Source: Spirosoma profusum (GTDB lineage: Bacteria > Bacteroidota > Bacteroidia > Cytophagales > Spirosomataceae). Taken from it: a stretch of 64,000 bases of DNA. The stretch is from contig NZ_JACWZY010000007.1 of NCBI RefSeq assembly GCF_014699005.1, positions 248,001-312,000 on the forward strand, given 5' to 3'. Of this stretch, positions 50,025 to 59,717 are shown piece after piece. The notes under the pieces are model-generated. The model had not been told where the DNA came from. It was given only the letters and a program-made list of their open reading frames with translations, and made no database searches. A program made the position numbers and the translations under genes. The first letter of the stretch is position 1; the number at the start of each line of letters is the position of its first letter.

Positions 50025-52559
50025 TCATTTTCCCGATTTCTCCCGAAATGCCAGCAGACGTAGTGCGTTGAAAACCACCACTAACGTAGAGCCTTCGTGA
50101 GCAATTACCGCCGGACCGATACGGGCTACGCCGAGAATGGTCAGCGGAATTAGAATCAGGACCATGCCGAGGCTAATGAACAGATTCTGGCGAATGATAC
50201 GTCGGGCGGCCCGGCTGAGGCCGATGGCAAAGGGCAGTTTTTCCAGTTTGTCGCCCATCAATGCAATGTCGGCGGTTTCCAGTGCTACGTCGGAACCAGC
50301 GGCACCCATAGCGATACCGACCGTACTTTTAGCCATCGCGGGAGCATCGTTAACGCCATCGCCGACCATCGCCACTTTTCCTTCCTGCTGCCGTAGCAGC
50401 TGCACCGACTGAACTTTGGCTTCGGGCAGTAAATCGCCGAATGCGTCAGTCAGGCCGACTTGTTTGGCGATAGCGTCAGCCACGCGCTGATTATCGCCGG
50501 TGAGCATAATCATTCGACGAATCCCCAACTCTTTCAGGGCTTCAAGCGTTGATTTTGCTTCGGGACGCGGGGTGTCCCTGACGCCCAGAATGCCCAGAAA
50601 CGTATCGCCCCGACGCACAATCATGGTGGTGTGGCCACTTGATTCCAGTTCGTCCGCTTTGCTACGTACCTCGTCGGTGAGTGTTTTCTGCTCCTCAAAC
50701 AAGGCTTTGTTGCCAATGAAAACAGGTTTATTGTTCACGTCTGCCTGTACACCCCGACCCGTCAGAGCTTTCAGGTTTTTGGCTTCGGGAATGGACGTTT
50801 TACCTAGTTTTTCGGTCGCTCCCTGCACAATAGCGTTCGCTAGCGGATGGTCGCTTAATTTTTCAACGGCGATGGCTACCGTGAGAAGTTCTTCTTCCGT
50901 TCCGCCGAGCGTTATAACCTGATTAAGCGTTGGTTTCCCTTGCGTCAACGTACCGGTTTTGTCGAAAGCAACGGCGGTGAGTTCTCCCAAATCTTCGAGC
51001 GGCCGACCGCCCTTTACCAGAACACCCTCGCGGGCAGCTCTAGCCACACCACTCAGCACCGCCGATGGTGTAGAAATCGCTAAGGCACAAGGGCTGGCGG
51101 CTACCAGAACGGCCATCGCGCGGTAAAAACTGGCTGAAAACGGTTCATCGATCACCAGAAAAGCGAAACACAACGTACCAACTAAAATCAGTACGGCCGG
51201 CACGAACCAACGCTCGAAACGGTCGGTAAACTGCTGCGTTGGTGACTGTTGGGATTCGGCTTCATTAACCAGTTTGATGAGTCGGGCCAGCGTCGAATCG
51301 CTAGCTGCTTTAGTCACTCGGATTTCGAGAACACTGGTACTGTTGATTGTACCCGCAAATACCCGATTTTCGGTTTTGGCGGTAGCTGCGTCTGCATCCG
51401 GGTCAGCTAAAGCAATCTTGTCGACGGGCACACTTTCCCCCGTGATTGGGGCTTGATTAACAGGGCCACTTCCTTTCACCACAACTCCATCGGCAGCTAG
51501 TTTGCTATTAGGTTTTACGATGATTACGTCGCCAATCTGCAAATCCGCCACGTCGATTTCTTCGGTGGTTCCGTTACGTCGGACAGTGGCCGTTTTAGCG
51601 CTCAGATCAGCCAGGGCAGCAATGGATTTCCGGGCGCGGCCCATCGCGTAATGTTCGAGTGCGTGACCAATACTGAACAAGGCGAGCAACAAAGCTCCTT
51701 CGGCCCATTCGCCCAGAAAACCTGCCCCTGCCGCAGCTACCAGCATCAGAAAATCAATTTCAAACTGGCCGCGACGAATGGTTTCGATAGCCTCTTTAGC
51801 CGTGAAAAATCCCCCGAAAAAGTAGGCTAATCCATAAAGAACCAGACTCACCCACCTGGGCAATCCCGTTACGTAGGAAAGTCCATAGCCAATGCCTAAA
51901 CAAACGGCGCAAAGACTGGCAAAAATGAGTTCGGTATTGGGCCCGAAAATGCCGCCGTGTTCATGGTGATGCCCATCGCCTGCCGAATGCGAATGCCCTG
52001 CGTGGTCATGCTTTTCACTGGGTTCATGCGTATGTCCTTCGTGACTGTGATCATGGTCATGATGCTGGTGCGACGAATGCGTATGTGCTACGTTCCCTTC
52101 CGACATCTGAGCAGGCGTACCGTTTTCTTTCAGGTGCTTCAGCAACGTAGCGAGGCTGGTTTTCAACTGATCAAATTCCAGATGGACCGCACCCGATGCG
52201 GAAACCGATGCTTCGAGTATGCCCTGCCAATCCCGAATCTGTTCAGCCACAACCCGCGCATGTCGAGCATGCCGGATGCCGTTCAAATAGCCAACGTAGT
52301 GCCCATATCGATGCGAAATGTCGGCCCCCGCCTGCCGCGCCAGCGTCTGCACCCGATTGAGCGATATCACCTGCGGATCATAGTGAATGCAGAGCTGAGC
52401 GCTATGATCCGACGTAGTACGCCCATCTTCATCCCGAATATGTACTTTATCGATGCCTGCCCGCTCTTCCAGCAGGTCGATCAATCGATGGACGCACTGA
52501 TCTTTTTCATCGGGCAAATCCGGCAGCAATACGGGTAAATCTATCTGTAGTTTTTCCAT
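50025..52559 (-). CDS. P1B-4-type heavy-metal ATPase with His-rich linker
   Basis: This 844-residue protein has two N-terminal HMA-like folds (about 1-145) that lack the CxxC metal motif, then a His-rich linker (about 155-205) and a P-type ATPase core. Core motifs are PITGESVP, the membrane motif SPCAL at about 488, DKTGTLTQG at about 532, HPLANAI and GDGVNDAPA at about 733. The last helix has HEGSTLVVVFNALRLL at about 818. SPC plus HEGxT marks the P1B-4 class (Co/Zn/Cd/Fe exporters such as CzcP) rather than CPC-type Cu or Zn pumps. It exports metal from the cytoplasm and is the last gene of the efflux operon. Confidence 0.92.
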   Translation of the reverse strand: MEKLQIDLPVLLPDLPDEKDQCVHRLIDLLEERAGIDKVHIRDEDGRTTSDHSAQLCIHYDPQVISLNRVQTLARQAGADISHRYGHYVGYLNGIRHARHARVVAEQIRDWQGILEASVSASGAVHLEFDQLKTSLATLLKHLKENGTPAQMSEGNVAHTHSSHQHHDHDHSHEGHTHEPSEKHDHAGHSHSAGDGHHHEHGGIFGPNTELIFASLCAVCLGIGYGLSYVTGLPRWVSLVLYGLAYFFGGFFTAKEAIETIRRGQFEIDFLMLVAAAGAGFLGEWAEGALLLALFSIGHALEHYAMGRARKSIAALADLSAKTATVRRNGTTEEIDVADLQIGDVIIVKPNSKLAADGVVVKGSGPVNQAPITGESVPVDKIALADPDADAATAKTENRVFAGTINSTSVLEIRVTKAASDSTLARLIKLVNEAESQQSPTQQFTDRFERWFVPAVLILVGTLCFAFLVIDEPFSASFYRAMAVLVAASPCALAISTPSAVLSGVARAAREGVLVKGGRPLEDLGELTAVAFDKTGTLTQGKPTLNQVITLGGTEEELLTVAIAVEKLSDHPLANAIVQGATEKLGKTSIPEAKNLKALTGRGVQADVNNKPVFIGNKALFEEQKTLTDEVRSKADELESSGHTTMIVRRGDTFLGILGVRDTPRPEAKSTLEALKELGIRRMIMLTGDNQRVADAIAKQVGLTDAFGDLLPEAKVQSVQLLRQQEGKVAMVGDGVNDAPAMAKSTVGIAMGAAGSDVALETADIALMGDKLEKLPFAIGLSRAARRIIRQNLFISLGMVLILIPLTILGVARIGPAVIAHEGSTLVVVFNALRLLAFREKSGK

Positions 52560-52580
52560 TACGTTGGTTGATATTGATTT

Positions 52581-53843
52581 TTAATGCGAATGCCCTTCTT
52601 CTTCACCACCTGCTGCTTTGAGCTGCGATAAAACGTCATACGCACCTTTCACCACCACCTGGGCCTTCGACCAATCGATACGTCCGGGCAAAGTCACCTG
52701 CGAGTACCCATCCTCCGTTACGCCCCGCCGAACCGGAATCTGCTTGAACGCTGTGCCGTGTTCAGCTTCTTTTTCTTCCTTGTGATCATGTTTCTCATCG
52801 GCTTCGTGCTCATGCTCTTGATGTTCAGGAACTTCATCGGTTTTTATGAAAATGTATTCTTTCCCTTCTGCCGACACAATGGCTGCTTCGGGCAAGGCCG
52901 TTACGCGAGTCGCTCCTACGTCCAGATGCGCATCCAGAAAGGTATTGGACGTGAGTCGAGCGTCAACCTGGTCGAGTTTGGCGACGACTCTTACCGAGCG
53001 ATCATTGTCGATGGCGCGATTGATGAACGCGATACGTCCGCTACGTTCCTTACCGCCTTCATTGCTCAGTCGGATACCGACACGCTGGCCTTCGCGAATC
53101 AGGGGCAGGTCTTTTTCGAAAACCGTTAACTCGGCATAAAGTCCCTGATTGCTGGTGAGATGGGCAATAACATCGCTCGGCTGAACGTACTGACCGGCAT
53201 TCACTGCTACGTTGGTCACTACGCCCGATGCGGGGGCCATGATGACGTAGCTGGAACTAAACGTACCATTCAACGCAGACTGTGGCGACAGGCCAACCAG
53301 TTTTAGCCGCTGGGTCAGGCCACCCAGCCGGGCGCGGGTTGCGTTACGTTCGGCAGTCGTTTGCTGAAAGACTTTCAACGCGCTAACGTTCTGTTCACTT
53401 AGCTCTTTCTGACGAGTGTATTCAGCGTCCAGATACGTTAGACGGCTATGATTTTCAGCGAAATCCTGCTGCCATTGGACGAGTTCTGGATTTTCGATGG
53501 TAGCTAATACCTGACCTTTCCGAACAGGCTGACCTGGTAATAAAGGTACTTTTCGCACAAAACCACCCTGTAACGCCGTAATGGCTATCTGACTCTGCGC
53601 AGGCACCGCCAACCTGCCATGAACGGCCAGTTGCTGGCCCACACTCCGGTTTTCGACCTTACCCAATTCAACGCCACCGATACGTATCTGGTCGTCGGTA
53701 AGTTCCACTACGTCCGACGGACCTTCTTCATGTTCGTGCGCTGTATGGCCTTTTTCAGTGCCTTCGTTTTCTGTCGATGGATTGCAGGCGGTAGTCAGCC
53801 AGAGTAGGCTGACCAGAAAAATGATTGATTTCATGAGTTTCAT
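52581..53843 (-). CDS. czcB: CzcB-type periplasmic adaptor (membrane fusion) lipoprotein
   Basis: This 420-residue protein has a lipobox ending TTAC (Cys20), a lipoyl-type hairpin (ALQGGFVRKVPLLPGQPVRKGQVLATIENPEL), a helical hairpin (about 125-180), a beta-barrel domain and a C-terminal domain with a His/Glu-rich insert (HQEHEHEADEKHDHKEEKEAEH, about 337-358, in part). His-rich stretches at both ends suggest metal handling. It links the CzcA-type RND pump to the outer-membrane factor. Its start overlaps the stop of the CzcA gene by 4 bp, implying translational coupling. Confidence 0.93.
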   Translation of the reverse strand: MKLMKSIIFLVSLLWLTTACNPSTENEGTEKGHTAHEHEEGPSDVVELTDDQIRIGGVELGKVENRSVGQQLAVHGRLAVPAQSQIAITALQGGFVRKVPLLPGQPVRKGQVLATIENPELVQWQQDFAENHSRLTYLDAEYTRQKELSEQNVSALKVFQQTTAERNATRARLGGLTQRLKLVGLSPQSALNGTFSSSYVIMAPASGVVTNVAVNAGQYVQPSDVIAHLTSNQGLYAELTVFEKDLPLIREGQRVGIRLSNEGGKERSGRIAFINRAIDNDRSVRVVAKLDQVDARLTSNTFLDAHLDVGATRVTALPEAAIVSAEGKEYIFIKTDEVPEHQEHEHEADEKHDHKEEKEAEHGTAFKQIPVRRGVTEDGYSQVTLPGRIDWSKAQVVVKGAYDVLSQLKAAGGEEEGHSH

Positions 53844-56800
53844 GGTAAGCCCAGCAGTTGCTCCAGGCGAATGACCGATTGATTGTATTGACCTAATACG
53901 TCGACGTAGTTCGCACGCGTCTGATACGTCTGGGTAAGCGCCTGCGAAAGCTGGAGGTATCCCAACTCGCCCGATCGAAACGCAATGTTGGCTTTTTCGG
54001 CTAAAAGCTGCGCCGTGGGAAGACCGGTTTGCTCGTAATACGTCAGGCTGCTTTGCAGTTTGCGGATTTCCTGAATCAACGCGCTCAGATCGCCCTGTAG
54101 ATTGCGTTGGGTGAGATCTACGGTGGCCTGACTGAGCTGCTCGCCAAGTCGGGCTGCTTCGACACGCGCTTTTTGTGGTCGGGTAAATAGGGGAATAGAC
54201 ACGCCCGCTACGACGCCCTGAAATCGCTTACCTCCGCCATAGTAAACTTCCTGCTGCCCAACGAGATACGTACCAATGAGCGACTGATTGAAATATCCCA
54301 GCGAGAAAGCTGGTAACAAGCGTGCCTGCTCCACCTCCGTTTGCCGGACTGCTACGTCGGTTTGCTGACGTAGTAAGGCCAGTTCGGGCGTCTGGGCCAA
54401 CGTAGCAGAATCTGTTAGCGTAGGTAAATTCCGACGCGTTAGCGTAGTATCAGTAGGACGTATTGGTTGATTGGTATTCACTAACGTTTGCAATCGACTA
54501 CTAACGATAGCCTGGTCGGCTTCAGTTTGAGCAAGTAAATTGCGGATTTCGCCCAATTGATTTGCCGCCGTAGCGACCTCAACAGCAGTCCCCTCACCCG
54601 TTTTCAATCGTAAATCAGTGGCGCTTTTGAAGGCGACCAGTAAGCTATCCTGCTTACGTAACAACCGACGCCGTTCGGCCAGATACATCATGTCGTAATA
54701 AGCCGCTTTGACCTGAGCACGAAGGTTGTTCTGCGTCACTTTCGCCTGCATTTCGCTACCCGCTACGTTCGCGTCGGCCAATCGTCCCAATTGCTTGATG
54801 AGCTTTGGATTAGGCAGACTTTGCGATAGCGTAAAGTTATTGTCGAAGTTGACGCTGTTGTATTGACCGCCCATCCAGGAAAAATTCGTGGCACCAATAT
54901 CGCGCGCGGCCCGGCGGCCGGTTTGCTGTTGGGCGATGTTCAGGTTGTTGATACGTATCGCTACGTTGTTAGTGGTGGCCTGTTGCAACGCTGCATCCAG
55001 CGATAACGCATTGGTTAACTGAGAAACCTGCGCTATGGCCTTCGTGCCCATCAAACTACCTACTATCATCAGCCAAATCGTTACGTTCCCCGAAACGGGA
55101 GCAGTTGTCTGGGTAAGATTTCTATCCCGACGGTCAGTCAGTTTTTCCCACCACCAATAAAGACAAGGTAGCACCAGCAAGGTCAGCAACGTAGCAGATA
55201 GCAGGCCACCAATAACGACCGTCGCCAGCGGACGCTGCACTTCGGCCCCTGCCGTTTGCGCTAACGCCATCGGCAGAAAACCCAGCGACGCCACTAAAGC
55301 TGTCATCAGAACGGGTCGTAATCGGGTGGCGGTGCCCTGAAGAATACGGTCACGTAGCGACAGATTGGTGCTGACTTTAAGGTGGTTAAACTCGCCGATG
55401 AGCACGATGCCATTGAGCACCGATACGCCAAACAGGGCAATAAAACCCACACCTGCCGAAATGCTGAACGGCATTCCCCGCAGCCAGAGCGCCAGCACTC
55501 CGCCGATGGCCGAGAGCGGAATGGCCGAGAAAATCAGCAGGGCCTGACGGATGGAGTTGAACGTAAAAAATAACAGCAGAAAAATCAGCCCGAGTGCCAC
55601 AGGAACAGCAATACTGAGTCGGCCTTTGGCTTCTTCCAGATTCTGGAATTGCCCGCCATACGTGACGTAGTAGCCCGATGGTAGTTTGAGCTGGCTGTCG
55701 AGCTTCTCCTGAAGTTCGTTTACAACGCTTTCCACATCGCGGCCTCGAACGTTGAACGCCACTGTGATACGTCGTTTGGCGTCTTCCCGCTGAATCTGAT
55801 TGACGCTGTTCTGGAACGTAACGTCGGCCAGTTGACCCAACGGAATCGCCTGCCCCTCGACGGTGGTTATCAACAGATTCTGAACGTCTTCCAGCCGTTG
55901 GCGACTTTGTTCCCGGAGACGTATTACCAGGTCGTAGCGACGTTCGCCCTCGTATACCAGGCCCGCCGACGTACCGGCAAATGCCGCCTGAAGGTAACGG
56001 TTGGCGTCTTCAATCGACAGGCCAAAATGAGCCAGCGCATCGCGGTTAAACCGAACCACAATTTGAGGTAGTCCCGACACTTTCTCGACGTACAAATCTT
56101 CGGCCCCCGGCACAGAAGCGGCAATACGTCCGATACGGGTGGCATATTCGCCCAACAGGTTTAAATCTTCGCCGAAAAGCTTAATTGCTACGTCCTGCTT
56201 GACGCCGGAAATCAACTCGCTGAAACGCATCTGAATGGGTTGTAGAAACCCGAAACTCACACCGGGAATCTGGTTCAGTTTTGCCTGCATTTTGTCGGCA
56301 AGTTCCTCGCGATTCGTTGCTGACGTCCACTCGGAACGATCTTTTAGAATCACCATCAAATCAGTCGCTTCGATTGGCATGGGATCGGTTGGAATCTCAC
56401 TCGCTCCTGTTTTACCAACGACCTCTTTTACCTCCGGGAAATTGTCCTTGAGTATACGCCCGGCCCGAAGTGCCGCATCGGTCGATTGTGACAACGATGA
56501 ACCAGTCATTACTCGGGTTTCGACGGCAAAATCGCCCTCATCCAGTTGCGGGATAAATTCACCGCCCAACTGCGAGAAAACGAATACCGCACCAATAAAC
56601 AGGACGACCGACGTAGCAACGACAATTCGTTTGTGGGCCAGTGCCCAGCGGATAGCTGGGTCGTAAATATGATGGAAAAACGTCATGATACGTTCCGATA
56701 CGTTCTTCGTGCCTTCGCGACGAGGTTTTTTGCTCAGAAAAAGTGCCGACGCCATCGGTACGTACGTGATCGACAGAATAAAAGCCCCCAGAATCGCAAA

Positions 56801-58261
56801 GGTGACCGTCTGCGCCATCGGGCGAAACATTTTTCCTTCGATACCCACCAGCGCCAGAAGCGGCAGGTAAACAATCAGAATAATGATTTCGCCAAACGCA
56901 GCCGACGATCTAATCCGACTAGCCGATTCGTAAACTTCGTTGTCCATTTCGGACTGAGTTAACTTATGCTGATAATTTTTGAGGGCGATGTGGTGTAAGG
57001 TTGCTTCAACAATAATCACCGCTCCGTCGACAATCAGGCCGAAGTCGATGGCGCCGAGGCTCATCAGGTTGCCCGATACACCAAACAAATCCATCATGGC
57101 GACGGCAAAGAGCATCGCCAGCGGAATCACTGTTGCAACTACTAGTCCCGCCCGCCAGTTGCCCAGTAGCAGCACGAGTACGAAAATAACAATCAGCGCC
57201 CCTTCAATCAGGTTTCGTTCGACGGTACCGATGGCGCGGTTAACGAGGTCGGTTCGATCCAGAAACGCGTGGATTTCAACACCTTCGGGCAGCGATTTTT
57301 TGATCTGTTCCATCCGTGCTTTCACGTTGGCAATTACTTCCGACGAATTGGCTCCTTTGAGCATCATCACGATCGCGCCGACCACTTCGCCGTCTGCCTT
57401 TTGTGATTCGCCAGCCCGGGACATCGCCCCGTAACGTACCGCGTGGCCAAGCTGCACCTGCGCGACGTCGCGCACGAGTACGGGGATGCCGTTTTTGGTT
57501 CGGTGAACAACAATTTTTTCGATATCGGAAAGCGTACTGATAAGCCCTTCGGAGCGAATGAAATAGGCATTGGGGCGTCGGTCGATGTAGGAACCGCCGG
57601 TATTCTGGTTATTAGCTTCAAGAGCCGCGTAGAGTTCATCCATCGTTACGCCCGACGCCCTGAGTCGATACGGATCAACGGCGACTTCATACTGTTTCAA
57701 AAAACCACCGAAACTGCTAACGTCGGCTACCCCCTTGGTACCCAGCAACTGCCGCCGGACAATCCAGTCCTGAATGGAACGCAGCTCCATCGGCGAATAC
57801 TGTTTTTCGAAGCCGGGTTTTGCCTGAATAACGTATTGGTAGATTTCGCCAAGCCCCGTTGTGACGGGTGCCAGTTCGGGCGTACCGGCGTTGGTGGGTA
57901 TTTGTGAGCGGGCCTGCTGAAGGCGTTCGAACACCTGCTGCCGTGCGAAATACACATCCACATCGTCGTCGAAAACAATCGTTACGACGGAAAGGCCGAA
58001 ACGCGAAATGGAACGTACCTCGACTAAGTCGGACAACGTAGCCATAGTTTGTTCGATGGGAAAACTAATGAGCCGCTCTACGTCGGAGGCTGACAATGAG
58101 GGGCTTTGAGAAATTACCTGTACCTGATTATTGGTGATGTCGGGCAGGGCGTCGATGGGCAGGCGCGTGAGCGAGTAACCGCCCCACACCAGTAACGCCA
58201 GCGTAAACAGCCCAATCAGTAATTTATTCTGAATGGAAAACCGGATGATACGATCTAGCAT
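53840..58261 (-). CDS. czcA: CzcA-type RND heavy-metal pump fused to a TolC-like outer-membrane factor
   Basis: The protein is 1473 residues from ATG 58261 (an in-frame ATG 48 bases upstream is less likely). Residues about 1-1050 form the RND pump: LIGLFTLALLVWGGYS in TM1, the DFGLIVDGAVIIVEA proton-relay helix and LIGEFNHLK. After EKLTDRRDRN comes a second hydrophobic segment NVTIWLMIVGSLMGTKAIAQ (about 1060-1080) that looks like a signal peptide. About 390 residues of an outer-membrane factor follow (SLDAALQQATTNN, FTLSQSLPNP, SVIRLEQLLG). One gene thus replaces czcA and czcC. It uses the proton gradient to export divalent metal out of the cell. Confidence 0.94.
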   Translation of the reverse strand: MLDRIIRFSIQNKLLIGLFTLALLVWGGYSLTRLPIDALPDITNNQVQVISQSPSLSASDVERLISFPIEQTMATLSDLVEVRSISRFGLSVVTIVFDDDVDVYFARQQVFERLQQARSQIPTNAGTPELAPVTTGLGEIYQYVIQAKPGFEKQYSPMELRSIQDWIVRRQLLGTKGVADVSSFGGFLKQYEVAVDPYRLRASGVTMDELYAALEANNQNTGGSYIDRRPNAYFIRSEGLISTLSDIEKIVVHRTKNGIPVLVRDVAQVQLGHAVRYGAMSRAGESQKADGEVVGAIVMMLKGANSSEVIANVKARMEQIKKSLPEGVEIHAFLDRTDLVNRAIGTVERNLIEGALIVIFVLVLLLGNWRAGLVVATVIPLAMLFAVAMMDLFGVSGNLMSLGAIDFGLIVDGAVIIVEATLHHIALKNYQHKLTQSEMDNEVYESASRIRSSAAFGEIIILIVYLPLLALVGIEGKMFRPMAQTVTFAILGAFILSITYVPMASALFLSKKPRREGTKNVSERIMTFFHHIYDPAIRWALAHKRIVVATSVVLFIGAVFVFSQLGGEFIPQLDEGDFAVETRVMTGSSLSQSTDAALRAGRILKDNFPEVKEVVGKTGASEIPTDPMPIEATDLMVILKDRSEWTSATNREELADKMQAKLNQIPGVSFGFLQPIQMRFSELISGVKQDVAIKLFGEDLNLLGEYATRIGRIAASVPGAEDLYVEKVSGLPQIVVRFNRDALAHFGLSIEDANRYLQAAFAGTSAGLVYEGERRYDLVIRLREQSRQRLEDVQNLLITTVEGQAIPLGQLADVTFQNSVNQIQREDAKRRITVAFNVRGRDVESVVNELQEKLDSQLKLPSGYYVTYGGQFQNLEEAKGRLSIAVPVALGLIFLLLFFTFNSIRQALLIFSAIPLSAIGGVLALWLRGMPFSISAGVGFIALFGVSVLNGIVLIGEFNHLKVSTNLSLRDRILQGTATRLRPVLMTALVASLGFLPMALAQTAGAEVQRPLATVVIGGLLSATLLTLLVLPCLYWWWEKLTDRRDRNLTQTTAPVSGNVTIWLMIVGSLMGTKAIAQVSQLTNALSLDAALQQATTNNVAIRINNLNIAQQQTGRRAARDIGATNFSWMGGQYNSVNFDNNFTLSQSLPNPKLIKQLGRLADANVAGSEMQAKVTQNNLRAQVKAAYYDMMYLAERRRLLRKQDSLLVAFKSATDLRLKTGEGTAVEVATAANQLGEIRNLLAQTEADQAIVSSRLQTLVNTNQPIRPTDTTLTRRNLPTLTDSATLAQTPELALLRQQTDVAVRQTEVEQARLLPAFSLGYFNQSLIGTYLVGQQEVYYGGGKRFQGVVAGVSIPLFTRPQKARVEAARLGEQLSQATVDLTQRNLQGDLSALIQEIRKLQSSLTYYEQTGLPTAQLLAEKANIAFRSGELGYLQLSQALTQTYQTRANYVDVLGQYNQSVIRLEQLLGLP

Positions 58262-58366
58262 AATCGAATCTGAACAAGTAAGTGATGAATAGATGCCGTA
58301 TACGCGCAAAAAGCATACGCTTCGTTGGAAAGCATACTACATCTCAATCCTGAATACAAATAGGTG

Positions 58367-58699
58367 TCAGGTCCGAAGTTTGGGTGGCTGCCAGATACCA
58401 GACGTTACGTCGGCATGGCTAGGGGAGAGGTACGTAAAAACCTGCCGAGCAGGACTGGATTCGGGTAGTTCAATAGGAACGTAGTACCGAAACGGTTGTG
58501 GCGTTGAAAAGCCCAGACACGTAGCGCAATGACAGAAAGGGCTGCACGGCGCTTTGTGCCCATGATCATGGTCGTCGGCGGGATGCGACGGGGACGTAGC
58601 GGCTGCCCTGTTCTCGTGCGCATGGCATTCTGCATCCGGACAGGGTAATCCTGACAGGAGCAAGAGCCAGACCGAAAAAAGAGAGATGACCAGACGCAT
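58367..58699 (-). CDS. Small His/Cys-rich exported protein, DUF6660-like
   Basis: The protein is 110 residues from ATG 58699, which starts the signal peptide MRLVISLFSVWLLLLSGLPC; a longer in-frame start exists 30 bases upstream. The mature part is rich in His and Cys: HPADDHDHGHKAPCSPFCHCATCLGF. It matches the small metal-locus proteins of Bacteroidota grouped as DUF6660. It probably binds or chaperones metal in the periplasm (inference). It is the first gene of the minus-strand efflux operon, 105 bp before CzcA. A TACTTTTG box lies 4 bp in front of its ATG. Confidence 0.85.
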   Translation of the reverse strand: MRLVISLFSVWLLLLSGLPCPDAECHAHENRAAATSPSHPADDHDHGHKAPCSPFCHCATCLGFSTPQPFRYYVPIELPESSPARQVFTYLSPSHADVTSGIWQPPKLRT

Positions 58700-58703
58700 G
58701 CAC

Positions 58704-58711
58704 CAAAAGTA
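58704..58711 (-). promoter_or_regulatory. -7 promoter box of the metal efflux operon
   Basis: On the minus strand TACTTTTG exactly matches TAnnTTTG and ends 4 bases before the ATG at 58699. This would place transcription start at or next to the start codon, giving a leaderless or nearly leaderless mRNA. Confidence 0.5.
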
Positions 58712-58810
58712 GAAATTGGACGAATGCAACAGGTAGTCAAAAAGCGATTAACTTACTGGACGGTGTGATTTTCAGGGAATTATCCAGATTCAACGTAGTA
58801 ATATGATCTG

Positions 58811-59053
58811 GTGGCGAAAAATTTCAAGTTCAGGTCGTACGTAAAAGAAGGTTTTACAACCGACGCCTATTTCAACGTAGTGGCCGATAATAAATTCGAA
58901 TGGGGCTTCGACGCACCAAACGGCGCTGGTAAAACCCGCTACGTCATTATACTCGACCCGGTAAAAAAGACGTGGTACGAAACCGGGGATTTTAGCCGGG
59001 ATGGTAATCAGTGGTTCAAATTTATCGGGTTGACTGTAAAGAAACTGGATTGA
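58811..59053 (+). CDS. Small hypothetical protein
   Basis: This 80-residue protein starts with GTG 58811; an in-frame TAA at 58799-58801 excludes an earlier start, and the nearby ATG 58803 is in another frame. It is a small all-beta protein with regular strands (KFRSYVKEGFTT, ADNKFEWGFDAPNG, GKTRYVIILDPVKKTWYETG, WFKFIGLTVKKLD). No family is recognised and no signal peptide is seen. It is divergent from the efflux operon, with 111 bp between starts. Confidence 0.6.
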   Translation: MAKNFKFRSYVKEGFTTDAYFNVVADNKFEWGFDAPNGAGKTRYVIILDPVKKTWYETGDFSRDGNQWFKFIGLTVKKLD

Positions 59054-59182
59054 GAAAACGACGTGGGCTAAACTATACAGTATAAAAAATAACATAATAA
59101 ACTGCCCGAAACGTTCGCAAATTAGTTATTGGATTTATATAGACTGATGACTAAGCCTTCTGATAACCTAGTTGGAAGGATG

Positions 59183-59190
59183 TATCTTTG
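59183..59190 (+). promoter_or_regulatory. -7 promoter box of PAS gene
   Basis: TATCTTTG is an exact TAnnTTTG match and ends 5 bases before ATG 59196, again suggesting a leaderless transcript. No TTG -33 box lies at the expected distance. Confidence 0.5.
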
Positions 59191-59195
59191 CAATT

Positions 59196-59717
59196 ATGAA
59201 TTTCTGTGGCCCCTACGACAAACAACTTGCTAAACAGAAACCACCTTCTGTTGTGACTCCACTGCTGGCGGGTTGGGAGTTCTGGCAAAAGCCAGTTCTG
59301 TCTGCGGATAAAGCAAATTTAATGGCTCTGATTAAAACCCAGGAATGGGCTATGACCAAGTCGGTTCGGGATGAGATCGAAAAAGACATCTGGGCGGTTG
59401 TGGTTACCGATCTCAATCAGACCATTCAGTACGTTAACGCCCGATTCGAGGAAATGACGGGCTATGGACGGCATGAAGTACTGGGTAAGCGACCAGCGAT
59501 GCTACAGGGCGAACTGACCAGTCCAAAGGTACGTCAGCGGATTCGGGACGCATTAAAGCAGCAAAAGTCAGTGCGTGAACAACTCCTGAACTATCGCAAA
59601 GATCAGACAACGTACTTGTGCCAGGTTAGGATCAAGCCTATTTTTAATCGCCAGAAACAGCTTATTAATTTTATCGCTTTCGAGCAGAAAATATCACTGG
59701 ATGAACGTAATCCCTAA
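59196..59717 (+). CDS. PAS-domain protein, LOV-like without photoactive cysteine
   Basis: The protein is 173 residues from ATG 59196 (an in-frame TTG is 24 bases upstream). Residues about 65-170 form a PAS domain: WAVVVTDLNQTIQYVNARFEEMTGYGRHEVLGKRPAMLQGE, then a helix, ending in CQVRIKPIFNRQKQLINFIAFEQ. The GKRPAMLQG segment corresponds to the GxNCRFLQG motif of LOV photoreceptors, but with Pro at the flavin-binding Cys position, so it is not expected to form the usual adduct. No output domain is attached. It overlaps the next gene by 17 bp. Confidence 0.87.
   Translation: MNFCGPYDKQLAKQKPPSVVTPLLAGWEFWQKPVLSADKANLMALIKTQEWAMTKSVRDEIEKDIWAVVVTDLNQTIQYVNARFEEMTGYGRHEVLGKRPAMLQGELTSPKVRQRIRDALKQQKSVREQLLNYRKDQTTYLCQVRIKPIFNRQKQLINFIAFEQKISLDERNP

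Noticed and set aside
51950..52100. Low-complexity repeat in DNA near 52.0 kb
   Set aside because: It is the coding sequence for the His-rich linker of the metal ATPase, not an independent repeat element.
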